NCBI RefSeq assembly: GCF_037479095.1
Contig: NZ_JBBGZW010000002.1
Coordinates: 558,001 to 622,000, forward strand
DNA: 64,000 bases
Reading direction: 5' to 3'
Source: Pantoea nemavictus
GTDB lineage: Bacteria; Pseudomonadota; Gammaproteobacteria; Enterobacterales; Enterobacteriaceae
Below the pieces are notes generated by a model. The model did not search any database. It worked only from the letters and a program-made list of their open reading frames with translations, and was not told where the DNA came from. Positions 26,097-34,931 of the stretch are shown one piece after another. Both the position numbers and the translations under genes were made by a program. Numbering within the stretch: position 1 is the first letter of the stretch; each line of letters begins with the position of its first letter.

Positions 26097-26615
26097 TCAG
26101 CTTGCTTCAGATGTGTTCAAAAACAGCTGCATAAACGTCAGATCTAGCCAGCGGCCAAACTTAGTGCCAACCTCGGCCATGCGGCCCGCTTCGGCAAAAC
26201 CTAGCTTTTTGTGCAGCGCAATGGATGCGACGTTTTCAGATTCAATGCCAGCGACCATTACGTGCTTGCCCTGTTCTGTCGCCAGCCGGATAAGCTCTTG
26301 CATCAGTGCAGTCCCTGCTCCGCTCCCGCGTGCACTCTTATGGACGTATACCGAGTGTTCTACGGTATATCGGTATCCATCCCAGGGACGCCAGTCCCCA
26401 TAAGACGCATAGCCCAGCACCGCGTCCATTTCGTTTACCGCTACGATGACCGGAAAACCGGCAGCGTGCCGCTCGCTTATCCATTTGATGCGGTTAACAA
26501 AATCGACGGTTTTGTCGTTCCAGATTGCGGTGGTGTTAAGCACGGCATCGTTATAAATCTCCGCAATCACTTCCGCATCGCGTTCTGTTGCACTACGAAT
26601 AAGCATGGTAGACAC
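26097..26615 (-). CDS. Phosphinothricin/methionine sulfoximine-type N-acetyltransferase
   Basis: 172 residues. GNAT enzyme of the PAT/MnaT group: IRSATERDAEVIAEIYNDAVLNTTAIWND, then YTVEHSVYVHKSARGSGAGTALMQELI with the acetyl-CoA loop, MVAGIESENVASIALHKKLGF, and LTFMQLFL at the end. It would N-acetylate glutamate-analogue toxins or methionine derivatives. Divergent from an XRE-cupin regulator 54 bases away. Confidence 0.85.
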   Translation of the reverse strand: MSTMLIRSATERDAEVIAEIYNDAVLNTTAIWNDKTVDFVNRIKWISERHAAGFPVIVAVNEMDAVLGYASYGDWRPWDGYRYTVEHSVYVHKSARGSGAGTALMQELIRLATEQGKHVMVAGIESENVASIALHKKLGFAEAGRMAEVGTKFGRWLDLTFMQLFLNTSEAS

Positions 26616-26669
26616 CTCATCGTTGATTCACTAAAGTAGATAAATCGTACACTATCGTAGTTATCCATT

Positions 26670-27248
26670 ATGTTAGATGAAATGTCCAGTAAAGAAGATC
26701 AGCTCAGCGCCCGCATCGGTCAGAAGGTACGACAGGAAAGGGAAAAACGGGGCTGGTCATTAACGGATCTGGCTCAGAACTCAGGCGTTTCGCGGGCGAT
26801 GATCCACAAAATCGAACGCGGAGAGAGTAGCCCGACCGCCACCCTGCTGGCACGACTTTCAGGATCGTTTGATATGTCCATGTCGCAACTTCTGGCGCTA
26901 ACAGAGATGCGATCGGGCACGCTGGTCAAATATGAGAATCAGGCTGTCTGGCAGGATCCGGAAACTGGCTACATCCGCCGCCATGTCTCACCAGGACAGA
27001 TGCCTGTTGATCTTGTCAGCGTTGAACTTCCGCCCAACACGGCGGTGCCGATGCCAGCCATCTCGTATCTTTCACGCCGCCAGCTGATATGGGTGATTGA
27101 GGGCAAACTGTCGTTTGAGGAAGGCACGCATACCTTTGAGATGCTAACGGGCGATTGCCTTGAGCTTGGCGATCCCGCCGATTGTGTATTCAGAAATGAC
27201 ACTGACGAAGTGTGCCGCTATGCCGTTATTGTGCTCAAGCCAGCCTGA
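26670..27248 (+). CDS. XRE-cupin transcriptional regulator
   Basis: 192 residues: HTH_3 domain at about 18-72 (VRQEREKRGWSLTDLAQNSGVSRAMIHKIERGESSPT) and a C-terminal cupin (about 110-190) with FEEGTHTFEMLTGDCLELGDPADC. This class usually regulates one adjacent metabolic or resistance gene, here the divergent acetyltransferase. The ATG at 26670 lacks a strong SD; an internal ATG at 26682 is possible. Confidence 0.82.
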   Translation: MLDEMSSKEDQLSARIGQKVRQEREKRGWSLTDLAQNSGVSRAMIHKIERGESSPTATLLARLSGSFDMSMSQLLALTEMRSGTLVKYENQAVWQDPETGYIRRHVSPGQMPVDLVSVELPPNTAVPMPAISYLSRRQLIWVIEGKLSFEEGTHTFEMLTGDCLELGDPADCVFRNDTDEVCRYAVIVLKPA

Positions 27249-27358
27249 CGGGACTTGCCGATATGCTGGTCATTTTTCTTCACCAAGAGCAAACCCGGCC
27301 AGAGGCACACTTCCTCATTTTTGATGAATAATTAGCACTTTTTGCATAAAAAATTAGG

Positions 27359-27385
27359 TTGTACATAAAGACAATCGCTGTACAA
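27359..27385. promoter_or_regulatory. MlrA/BluR-like box upstream of the AriR-like gene
   Basis: TTGTACA (27359-27365) and TGTACAA (27379-27385) form an inverted repeat with 13 bases between. The half-sites resemble those I recall for the MerR-type regulators MlrA and BluR in E. coli, where BluR represses the ycgZ-ymgA-ariR operon. It lies about 190 bases upstream of the AriR-like start; the rest of this gap shows no gene. Confidence 0.5.
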
Positions 27386-27573
27386 GTTTTCCAGCCATGT
27401 ATAACTTTACATTTAGACATCACCGGCTATATTTTTAGGAAAGTTCGCCATGCGTCAGCCTGTGGCCTGAAGGTTGATGAGTACCTAGATTGTCTCCGCA
27501 TGGCTGATAACAGCACAGAGATTCTCTTAATAAGCACACTGCCCCGCCTAACGGACAAAGGAGAGAAAATAAA

Positions 27574-27858
27574 ATGCACCAAAGCACGCAGCAGTCGTCT
27601 GTCGAAGCAAATATTATTCACCACTTCCGCAGTGCGGGTGACCAGTTTTCGGCAGAAGCGGCCGTGATGGACGCCGCAATTCGCGACATTATGAATCATG
27701 GAGAGAACCTCACCAGCAGCGCCATGATTCTGCATCTCATCGCAGCCATTGAAAACACCTCTGATGAAGCACAACTTGATGTATTAATTAATGCGCTCAA
27801 AGTCGTCGTGGGATATACCCCAGGTGAAGAAGAGCGATGGGCCTATTTTGACTGGTGA
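27574..27858 (+). CDS. YmgB/AriR-like biofilm and acid-resistance regulator
   Basis: 94 residues with AAAGGAGAG upstream of the ATG. The pattern IIHHFRSAGDQFSAEAAVMDAAIRDIM...NLTSSAMILHLIAAIENTSDEAQLDVLINALKVVVGYTP matches the all-helical YmgB/AriR fold, a Hha-like dimer. In E. coli these small proteins connect blue light or cold to biofilm genes through the Rcs system. It stands alone here; no bluF/bluR genes are in the window. Confidence 0.8.
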   Translation: MHQSTQQSSVEANIIHHFRSAGDQFSAEAAVMDAAIRDIMNHGENLTSSAMILHLIAAIENTSDEAQLDVLINALKVVVGYTPGEEERWAYFDW

Positions 27859-27885
27859 GTAAATGGTCATGCAGGTCCAACCTGG

Positions 27886-27921
27886 CATATCTCCCGAATT
27901 ATGTAAAAGCCGGGAGATATG
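27886..27921. repeat. Perfect 11-bp inverted repeat after the AriR-like gene
   Basis: CATATCTCCCG (27886-27896) and CGGGAGATATG (27911-27921), loop 14 bases, 27 bases after the gene stop. It can form a strong hairpin but lacks a T-run. The remaining bases to 28075 hold no convincing gene. Confidence 0.5.
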
Positions 27922-28075
27922 TCGGGTCGAATTGACATTACCGAACTATTCAACCTTCAGTTCACTTCATTTTCTCGTTCACTTTCTTTGCCTATCCTAT
28001 TTCGGTAGCGTTACTACTTTATTAAATAACATTGAGTTGGAGCTCAGGCTTATGCCGTGACAGTGCGTCACTTGT

Positions 28076-28951
28076 TTATGCCAGCACCCGCCGTCTGAAC
28101 ACCTGCCGCCGCACCACCGCCAGCAATATCCCACCCACAATCAGCAGCGTGCCGAGTACTTTGCTGTGATCGAGGGTTTCATGCAGGATTGCCACGCCCA
28201 ACAGGAGCGCCAGCGCCGGACTAAGCAGCGACCACGGCAAAATCTGGCTGGCGGGATAGCGTTTCAGCAAGCCGTACCACAGCGAATAGGCGAACACCGA
28301 AGAACCTAATGCACTGTAAATCACACCCAGCCAGCCACGCCAGCCCGCTTGCAGCAGTAAAGTGAATTGATGTTGCTCGGTGAGTAGCGAACTTATGCCG
28401 ACCAGCGGGATGGCAAACAACGATAGCCAGCCGGTCATCGCCAGCGGTGCAATGGGCGGCAGACGCTTGATAATCACCGTGCTGCATGCCCAGCCGCAGG
28501 CGCTGATCAGCAGCCACATCATGCCCTGCCAGTGCGTAAGCGCAGGAGTGCCCGCCAGAATCATCACGCCGATAAATGCCACCGCCACACCGGAAATTTG
28601 CCGATAGCCGAGCCGCTCTTTCAACCAGAACGCCGCCAGCAACATGGCCAGCGGCGTACCCATTTGAATAAACACCGCAGTGGTACCGGCATCAGCGGTT
28701 TGCATGCCGATCACCATTAGCCCGAAATGCACAAAGCCGAAGGTGAACGCCAGCAACAACATACCGGGCAGCTGGCGCCGTGTCAGACGGTGAAACGGCA
28801 GCAGAATCGCCGCCACCAGCATAAACCGCAGCGTCAACATAAACAGCGGCGGTAGTTCCATGAGGCCGAACTTCATGGCGATGACGTTAAACGCCCAACC
28901 GTTGACCACCAGTACCAGAATCAGCACATCGCGCAGCGACAGCGCTTTCAC
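28076..28951 (-). CDS. EamA family transporter in the amidase operon
   Basis: 291 residues, ten predicted helices in two EamA repeats, starting MKALSLRDVLILVLVVNGWAFNVIAMKFGL. The GTG start overlaps the amidase TGA as GTGA, so it is translationally coupled and is the last gene of a seven-gene operon. It probably exports a product or excess metabolite of the amidase/nitrilase pathway; direction and substrate are inferences. Confidence 0.82.
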   Translation of the reverse strand: MKALSLRDVLILVLVVNGWAFNVIAMKFGLMELPPLFMLTLRFMLVAAILLPFHRLTRRQLPGMLLLAFTFGFVHFGLMVIGMQTADAGTTAVFIQMGTPLAMLLAAFWLKERLGYRQISGVAVAFIGVMILAGTPALTHWQGMMWLLISACGWACSTVIIKRLPPIAPLAMTGWLSLFAIPLVGISSLLTEQHQFTLLLQAGWRGWLGVIYSALGSSVFAYSLWYGLLKRYPASQILPWSLLSPALALLLGVAILHETLDHSKVLGTLLIVGGILLAVVRRQVFRRRVLA

Positions 28952-30318
28952 GCGCGCAACCGTCCAGGCGTTTGCTGGTGATAATCGTGCTCCAGCTGGA
29001 AGCGGCGTGCCAGTGCCAGCAGCTGACGTTCGGCGCCGTCGCGGCCAATCAGCTGCATACCAATCGGCATGCCGTCGCGATCAAAACCCGCGGGTTGGCT
29101 GATGGCCGGTAGCGCCGACAAACTCGCCAGCGCGTTGTAGCGCATGTTGCCGGTCAACACGCTCTCTTCGCGATCGCCCATCTGAATCACTTCCAGACCT
29201 TTATGCGGCGCGGTAAACGGCAGCGTCGGCACCAGAATCACATCCACCTGATTAAGCTGTTGCAGCATCTGCATGCGTAACCCGGTACGGAAGCGCTGCG
29301 CCTGCAGATACTCCACCGCCGTAATGCTCAACCCGGCCTGTAATAATTTGCGTACGTCCGCGCCGTACTCCTGCGGGCGGTCTGCCAGCCACGCAGCGTG
29401 CAGCGAAGCCGGTTCTGCGAGATTGATCAGCACCAGGGCATTCACCGCCTGATCAAGCCCGGTGAAACTTAGCGTCTGGCAACGCGCGCCGGCGGCACTA
29501 AACCACTGCACCATTTGATCGTAAGCGCTCGCTACATCCGCTTGCACCTGCTGATGCACATCCGGCAACAAACCGATGCGCAAGCCTGCCAGTTCTGGCA
29601 TGGCACTGAGTTTTCCTGCTCTGCCCTCAAGCACATCGAACAGTACTTCGCACTCTTCAGCGTAACGCGCCAGCGGACCCACGGTATCGAGGCTGGTGGC
29701 CAGCGGGAAAATGCCTTCGGCGGAAAGTCGGCCAACGCCCGGGCGCAAACCGGTGATGCCATTCATCGATGCCGGTAAACGAATCGATCCGCCGGTATCG
29801 GTTCCCAGCGTTGCCACGGCGCTGCGCACCGAGGCCGCGACACCCGAGCCGCCGCTCGAACCGGCGGGGATGCGCGAGTTATCCCACGGATTGCTGCTGG
29901 CGCCATAATGCGGATTATTGGTGGTGCCTCCCCACGCGAACTCATGCATGTTGGTGCTGCCAATAATCAGCGCGCCCGCCTGCTTTAGACGCTGCACCAC
30001 CACCGCATCGCGGCTGGCGATGTTACCGCTGAGGATTTTGCTGCCGGCATGCATCTCTTCACCCGCCAGATCGATATTGGCTTTGATGGCGATCGGCATG
30101 CCGTGCAACGGGCCAAGATCGTAACCCTGCTCTAGCAGGCGCTGACTGGCTTTGGCCGTTTGCCGCACCTGCGCAGCATAGACCTCAGTAAACGCATTCA
30201 GATCGTGGGTGGCCTCTTCGCGTGCCAGACAGGCTTCCACCAGTTCCGGCACGCTGGTCTGTCGCGTGCGCAGCTGCTGCGCCAGCGCCAGCATCGAGGC
30301 ATAAATAAGTTCAGTCAT
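28948..30318 (-). CDS. Amidase signature family hydrolase
   Basis: 456 residues from ATG 30318. The amidase Ser-cisSer-Lys triad is visible: K79 in IAIKANID, S154 in GSSGGSG and S178 in TDTGGSIR, with the family's 24-residue gap between the serines. It is closest in style to AtzE/biuret-type and GatA-like amidases. The upstream gene encodes a small protein that overlaps it by 8 bases, recalling AtzG-AtzE. Substrate unknown. Confidence 0.88.
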   Translation of the reverse strand: MTELIYASMLALAQQLRTRQTSVPELVEACLAREEATHDLNAFTEVYAAQVRQTAKASQRLLEQGYDLGPLHGMPIAIKANIDLAGEEMHAGSKILSGNIASRDAVVVQRLKQAGALIIGSTNMHEFAWGGTTNNPHYGASSNPWDNSRIPAGSSGGSGVAASVRSAVATLGTDTGGSIRLPASMNGITGLRPGVGRLSAEGIFPLATSLDTVGPLARYAEECEVLFDVLEGRAGKLSAMPELAGLRIGLLPDVHQQVQADVASAYDQMVQWFSAAGARCQTLSFTGLDQAVNALVLINLAEPASLHAAWLADRPQEYGADVRKLLQAGLSITAVEYLQAQRFRTGLRMQMLQQLNQVDVILVPTLPFTAPHKGLEVIQMGDREESVLTGNMRYNALASLSALPAISQPAGFDRDGMPIGMQLIGRDGAERQLLALARRFQLEHDYHQQTPGRLRA

Positions 30319-30514
30319 GCGGCAACTCCAGCGGCGGTTGTAAAGCCGAAACCCACGCTTGCGCCGGCAATAAAGTTGGCGGGAAGTGCTGCGCGGCAAA
30401 GGCGCTGACACCCGCCGCACGCGCTTCGCAATCTGTCAGTAAATGCTGCAGCTCAGCGGCATCGGCCGCACAGTGGCGCTGAATCAGCGCCAGCCGTAGT
30501 GCAATACTCTCCAT
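30311..30514 (-). CDS. Small AtzG-like (DUF4089-like) amidase partner
   Basis: 67 residues, AGGAG upstream of the ATG. Helical N-terminus (MESIALRLALIQRHCAADAA) and a C-terminus LPAQAWVSALQPPLELPHD. DUF4089/AtzG proteins are GatC-like small subunits that bind AtzE-type amidases, and size and position (directly before the amidase gene, 8-base overlap) fit. Sequence similarity is only suggestive by eye. Confidence 0.5.
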   Translation of the reverse strand: MESIALRLALIQRHCAADAAELQHLLTDCEARAAGVSAFAAQHFPPTLLPAQAWVSALQPPLELPHD

Positions 30515-30523
30515 GGCGGCTCC

Positions 30524-31540
30524 TTATTTATCGCCCAGCGCATCAACCGCCGCTTTGGCTTTGGTTGCCAGATCGACATTCACGCTGTTCTGATAAGAGG
30601 TGGCTTCCGAGGGATAGGCTTTGATGTTTTTGGCATACAGCGCAATGTTCATGTTGTTGTCCCACGCTTTCTGCGACACCAGTACATTCTCCGGATAACC
30701 CTTAGCGTCAATCTCACGCTGTACCGCTTGTTTCACCACCGCTTCCGGCAACGCCGGGAAGTATTTGCGTGCAATCTGTACCGACTCTTCCTGATGCTTA
30801 TAGATGAAGCGCGAAGCCTGTTCGAATGCGGTCACTACCGCCTGCGCCGCCTGAGGATTTTTGTCGATGTACTGCTGCGTGGTCGTCAGGCTGGAGAAGG
30901 CAAACGGATACCAGGATTGTGCCGCCGAAAACGAATAAACCACATGCAAACCGTTCTGCTGCTCGGCCATAGTGACCTGCGGTTCCGCTGCCAGCGCGTA
31001 ATCGGCTCTCCCCGCCGCCACCGCCGGGATTTCATTGCCGATCGCCACGTGCACCAGCTTCACGTCCTTGAGGTTGTTCTGTTTGATCAGATAACTCATG
31101 AACGCCCAGGTGGTATCCGGCTGCGGGCTGGTCACCACGCGTTTACCGGATAACAGCGACAAATTGTCCTGCAGCGAAGCGGCTTCTTTGCCGAAGACAA
31201 AGATGGTCGGCGCATTCTGCACACCCGCCACTACCACGCCTTTACCGCCGTTTTCCCGGGTTTTCGGCACAAAAACCGGGTCCTGAATCGAGAAATCCGC
31301 CGAGCCGCCAATCACCGCCGCCCAGGATTGCGCCCCGCCACCGCCGGTGCTGATTTTTACCTCAACGCCCTGCTGCTTAAAAAAACCCTGCTCCTGCGCC
31401 ACGTACAGCGGCAGATAAAGCAGCGACTGGAAAGCCTGGTTGATGCGTACCGGCGTGTCAGCAGCTAACGCCGAATTGACACATACCAATGAAGCCAAAG
31501 AAACTGCGGCAGAGATCGTAGCGAAGCGAAATGTTTTCAT
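30524..31540 (-). CDS. ABC transporter periplasmic binding protein (NMT1/TauA/SsuA type)
   Basis: 338 residues with a signal peptide (MKTFRFATISAAVSLASLVC, cleavage near ALAAD). INQAFQSLLYLPLYVAQEQGFFKQQGVEVKI is the typical start of NMT1-like binding proteins for nitrate, taurine, sulfonates, pyrimidines or thiamine precursors. It lies 2 bases after the permease gene. In an operon with amidase and nitrilase, a nitrogen-containing organic ligand is likely. Confidence 0.85.
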   Translation of the reverse strand: MKTFRFATISAAVSLASLVCVNSALAADTPVRINQAFQSLLYLPLYVAQEQGFFKQQGVEVKISTGGGGAQSWAAVIGGSADFSIQDPVFVPKTRENGGKGVVVAGVQNAPTIFVFGKEAASLQDNLSLLSGKRVVTSPQPDTTWAFMSYLIKQNNLKDVKLVHVAIGNEIPAVAAGRADYALAAEPQVTMAEQQNGLHVVYSFSAAQSWYPFAFSSLTTTQQYIDKNPQAAQAVVTAFEQASRFIYKHQEESVQIARKYFPALPEAVVKQAVQREIDAKGYPENVLVSQKAWDNNMNIALYAKNIKAYPSEATSYQNSVNVDLATKAKAAVDALGDK

Positions 31541-31542
31541 GA

Positions 31543-32385
31543 TTATTTCCTGTCCCAGGAGAGAATGAGGCGTTCAAGAAAAGCCACCAGCGCGTTAAAA
31601 CACAGCATCATCAGCATGACCAGCACGATGCCAGCCAGCACAATGTTCATACCGAAGTTGGAGCTGCCGAGCAGGATCATGTGCCCGACGCCCGCATCGG
31701 ACGAGATGTATTCGCCAACGATGGCACCGACCAGCGCAAAACCCACGTTAAGGCGTAAACCGGAGAGCACCCACAACATCGCTGATGGCACCACCAGCTT
31801 GAAGAAAATTGTGCCGCGCCCGGCATTGAAGGAGCGCAGCAGATTAATCAGGTCAGGATCGGTACGCATCGCGCCTTTATATGAGGTGGTCAACGACACC
31901 ACCACGCAGGAGAACGCCACGATCACCACTTTCGACAGCATTTCGGTGCCGAACCAGATGATGGTCATCGGTGCAATCGCCAGCACCGGAATTGAGCCAA
32001 TCGCCGCGATAAATGGCGCGGCAAGATCGGAGATAAAGCGGGAATACCACAGCAGCAGGCCAAGGATCGATCCCCCAATCGCGCCCACCGCAAAGCCAAC
32101 CAGCGTTTCCACTGCGGTGACGCGGATGTCGGTGAGCATTTCGCCGCTGTGGAAGCGTGCCACCAGCACTTCCCAAACCTGCGATGGGCTGGAAAACAGA
32201 AACGCGTTGATGTTGCCGCTGCGAACCCCGAGTTCCCAACCGCCAAGCAGCAGCACCACAATCGCAATCTGGAGCACCAGCAGCGTGTAACGGCGCGCGT
32301 TAGCCGAGCGGAAGAAGGTTTCGCGGCTGCTGCGATTTGCGGTCGCGCCGACCGTCGGGCGCGAAGACAGCGTATTCATCACCAT
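31543..32385 (-). CDS. ABC transporter permease (SsuC/TauC type)
   Basis: 280 residues, six predicted helices. The BPD permease motif lies in the stretch after FNAGRGTIFFKLVVPSAMLWVLSGLRLNVGFALVGAIVGEYI. The ATG at 32385 has AGAGGA upstream. It lies between the ATPase and binding-protein genes with 12- and 2-base gaps. Inner-membrane part of the importer. Confidence 0.87.
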   Translation of the reverse strand: MVMNTLSSRPTVGATANRSSRETFFRSANARRYTLLVLQIAIVVLLLGGWELGVRSGNINAFLFSSPSQVWEVLVARFHSGEMLTDIRVTAVETLVGFAVGAIGGSILGLLLWYSRFISDLAAPFIAAIGSIPVLAIAPMTIIWFGTEMLSKVVIVAFSCVVVSLTTSYKGAMRTDPDLINLLRSFNAGRGTIFFKLVVPSAMLWVLSGLRLNVGFALVGAIVGEYISSDAGVGHMILLGSSNFGMNIVLAGIVLVMLMMLCFNALVAFLERLILSWDRK

Positions 32386-32397
32386 GTGATCCTCTTG

Positions 32398-33180
32398 TTA
32401 GTTAACCGGCTCAGGTTGCGTGCCGATGCTGCGCCAGATGCGCTCGTAATATTCATTGAAGCGCGGCGCCAGGCGGCGTTCGGGAATGGATAAGCTGTCG
32501 GTACCGAGATCGACCTTAATTTCCTGCACGATCTCTCCCGGACGCGCTTTCATTACGTAGACGCGATCCGACATCGTCACCGCCTCTTCGATATCGTGCG
32601 TAATGAAAATCACCGTTTTATGCTGCTCCTTCACCACGCTGAGCAACTCGCTCTCCAGCGCGATTTTCAGCGGGTAATCCAGCGCTTTGTAGGCTTCATC
32701 CATCAGGATGATTTCCGGGTTGGTCACCATGGTGCGCATTAGCGCCACGCGTTGGCGCATGCCGCCGGACAATTGCGCAGGATATTTCTGTTCAAAGCCG
32801 GTCATTTTGTAGAGCTCAAACAGTTCACGCGCTCTGGCGCGCGCTTCGGCTTTCGGCGTGCCGCGTACTTCCAGGCCGAGAATCACGTTGTCGATCACCG
32901 TCCGCCACGGAAACAGCAGATCTTTTTGCAGCACATAACCGAGTTCCGGCGATGGCGTGCCGGTGGTTTCACGATTCTTCAGCAGAATGCTGCCGCTGTC
33001 GGGCATGAGCAGGCCGGTAATAATGTTGAACAGCGTCGATTTGCCACAGCCGCTCGGCCCCACAAACGAGACGAATTCATTTTGGTTAGCGTGGAAGTTC
33101 AGGTTACGCAGAACCGTCACTTCGCCGCCCACCGTCGGATAACTTTTATGGATGCCTGCGGCTTCCAGTACCTTAGTCAT
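32398..33180 (-). CDS. ABC transporter ATP-binding protein (SsuB/TauB type)
   Basis: 260 residues. Walker A GPSGCGKST, Q-loop ELGYVLQKDLLFPW, signature LSGGMRQRVALMR and Walker B ILMDEAYKALDY. The Walker B region ends in AYKALD rather than the usual AFGALD. The start overlaps the nitrilase stop by 8 bases. Confidence 0.9.
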   Translation of the reverse strand: MTKVLEAAGIHKSYPTVGGEVTVLRNLNFHANQNEFVSFVGPSGCGKSTLFNIITGLLMPDSGSILLKNRETTGTPSPELGYVLQKDLLFPWRTVIDNVILGLEVRGTPKAEARARARELFELYKMTGFEQKYPAQLSGGMRQRVALMRTMVTNPEIILMDEAYKALDYPLKIALESELLSVVKEQHKTVIFITHDIEEAVTMSDRVYVMKARPGEIVQEIKVDLGTDSLSIPERRLAPRFNEYYERIWRSIGTQPEPVN

Positions 33181-34090
33181 GGTTTTCCCCCAGAGGTCGC
33201 GCGTGGCGATTGTGAACCGTTAAGGGTGAAGGCGGCGCCTGCACCGGAACGTAATCTTTCAGGAAGTGATAACCGAGATAGTCGCTGCTGCGCGCACGCA
33301 GGATGGCGGATTGGATCTCCACGTTGGCCAGCGCCATGCCTTCGCGGCTGCCGCTGTCGGCAATAATCTTGCCGAGCGGATCAATGATGCGACTGTGGCC
33401 GTGATAGTGCAGATTGCCGTGCTGCCCGCACAGATTGGATTCGACCATCCAGCACTGATTCTCCAGGGCGCGCACCCGGCCAAACAACGTGTAGCTATCG
33501 ACCATGGGGTCGGCATCCCCGGCGCTGCCATCACCGCCGTAGCCCCACGCGGTGGGCATGATCATGATGTCCGCCCCTTTCAGCGCCAGCTCGCGCGTAC
33601 TCTCCGGGAACACCTTGTCGTAACAAATCAGCATGCCGATGCGACCCAGCGCTGTGTTAAACACCGGGAAGTCGCTGCCAGGATAGTAAACGTGCTTCTC
33701 ATCGCCCGGCTGATGCACCTTGCGATATACGCCGATTAAACCTTGCGGCCCCAGCAGCACCGCGCTGTTGAACAGCACTTCGGCACGTTCGGGGTGGCGC
33801 TCCGTCATGCCGAACACCACATGCAGGCCAAGCTGAGTCGCCAGGCGCTGCAGTGCCTGAACGCTTTCACCCTGTGGCACCACTTCAGCCTGTGCCATTT
33901 GCCACGCCACCGCATCGCCGTTCCAGTTAAGCGTGTCTGGCAGATAGCCCTGTAAAATCTGCTCTGGAAATACCACCAGATCGGCACCTTCCTGCGCCGC
34001 ATGCTCCATCCACGCCAGCAGGTTATTGAGATTGCGAGCTTTATCGTAAAACGCCGTTAAGGTGACGCTGGCAATGGTGATGGCGGTCAT
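33173..34090 (-). CDS. Carbon-nitrogen hydrolase (nitrilase superfamily)
   Basis: 305 residues. The nitrilase triad is E43 (FPEQ), K124 (YRKVHQ) and C156 (ICYDKVFPE). Resembles the N-carbamoyl-amide hydrolase/ureidopropionase-like branch rather than true nitrilases. It is the first gene of the seven-gene operon and faces the XRE-cupin regulator gene across a 137-base divergent region, so it is probably the signature enzyme of the pathway. Confidence 0.88.
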   Translation of the reverse strand: MTAITIASVTLTAFYDKARNLNNLLAWMEHAAQEGADLVVFPEQILQGYLPDTLNWNGDAVAWQMAQAEVVPQGESVQALQRLATQLGLHVVFGMTERHPERAEVLFNSAVLLGPQGLIGVYRKVHQPGDEKHVYYPGSDFPVFNTALGRIGMLICYDKVFPESTRELALKGADIMIMPTAWGYGGDGSAGDADPMVDSYTLFGRVRALENQCWMVESNLCGQHGNLHYHGHSRIIDPLGKIIADSGSREGMALANVEIQSAILRARSSDYLGYHFLKDYVPVQAPPSPLTVHNRHARPLGENHD

Positions 34091-34151
34091 GACTACAGCT
34101 CCCAGAAGTTTTTTTCTAAGCTGCTACGTAACTCACACTATGACCAATACA

Positions 34152-34168
34152 ATTTTCTTATAGGAAAT
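34152..34168. promoter_or_regulatory. Palindromic element between nitrilase operon and its regulator
   Basis: ATTTTCTTATAGGAAAT is a near-palindrome with one mismatched pair outside its centre, inside the AT-rich divergent region. Candidate operator for the XRE-cupin protein. Confidence 0.45.
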
Positions 34169-34227
34169 TTTTTATCATATGTGAGAAATTAGTGTTCACA
34201 TTCACTCTGTTGAAGAGAGTCAGCACG

Positions 34228-34893
34228 ATGAAAACCACCCGACAGCATGAAGCCTCCGGGCTGGGCGCAGCCACCACCGGCGAGCAGGATTTTGGTATGC
34301 GCATCAAGACCCTACGTCAGGCGCGTGAACTTACACTGGAGCAGGTTGCCGAGCTCAGCAGCGTATCGATCTCCACGTTGTCGAAGATTGAGAAAGGCCA
34401 GGTTTCGGCCTCCTTCGATACCATCGCCAAAATCGCCAGCGCTTTTGATTACTCGCTGGCCGAACTCTTTGCTGAAGAGCTGCCTGATTCACCGCTGACC
34501 CGCGGCGCCATTCAGGGGCGTCGCACTTACACGCTGGCGGGCAAAGGAATTGCATTCACCAATCCGTGGTTTCGCTATGAAGTGCACGCCGCCGAGCTGT
34601 TGGTAAAAGGTATGATTCCGGTGGTGATGGGCATTGAAACCCAGCAATTGCCGCCGCCAGAAGCCTGGTCGCAGCATGCGGGCGAAGAGTTTATCTACGT
34701 GCTAAGTGGTGAAGTGATGTTGCACACGCAGCTGTACGCACCGCTGCGGCTGGCCAAAGGCGATAGCGCCTATATCGACAGCACCATGCGCCATACTTTT
34801 GTGCGTCTGAGTGACGAAGCCGCCAGCTTGATCTCCATCTGTCAGACGGAAAAGCTGGATATTGAGGATCTGGCGCGCGGGGCGCCATGTTAG
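34228..34893 (+). CDS. XRE-cupin transcriptional regulator
   Basis: 221 residues from ATG 34228 (MKTTRQHEASGLGAATTGEQ); the open frame back to 34192 is less likely. HTH_3 at about 25-80 (IKTLRQARELTLEQVAELSSVSISTLSKIEKGQVSASFDTIAKIA) and a C-terminal cupin with HAGEEFIYVLSGEVMLHTQL and GDSAYIDSTMRHTF. Divergent from the nitrilase-ABC-amidase operon and probably its controller. Confidence 0.85.
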   Translation: MKTTRQHEASGLGAATTGEQDFGMRIKTLRQARELTLEQVAELSSVSISTLSKIEKGQVSASFDTIAKIASAFDYSLAELFAEELPDSPLTRGAIQGRRTYTLAGKGIAFTNPWFRYEVHAAELLVKGMIPVVMGIETQQLPPPEAWSQHAGEEFIYVLSGEVMLHTQLYAPLRLAKGDSAYIDSTMRHTFVRLSDEAASLISICQTEKLDIEDLARGAPC

Positions 34894-34931
34894 TCTGCTG
34901 AGGCATTGTTCATTCGAAAGGAGCTTCAGAA

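Noticed and set aside
27359..27667. 102-codon plus-strand frame overlapping the AriR-like gene start
   Set aside because: Out of frame with the recognised gene, begins inside the palindromic regulatory site and has no protein-like pattern.
27863..28060. 65-codon plus-strand frame after the AriR-like gene
   Set aside because: Its first part is the inverted repeat at 27886-27921 and there is no SD or family signal.
34174..34203. CRP-like half-sites TGTGA and TCACA upstream of the XRE-cupin gene
   Set aside because: The half-sites are separated by 11 bases, not 6, so this is not a CRP site.
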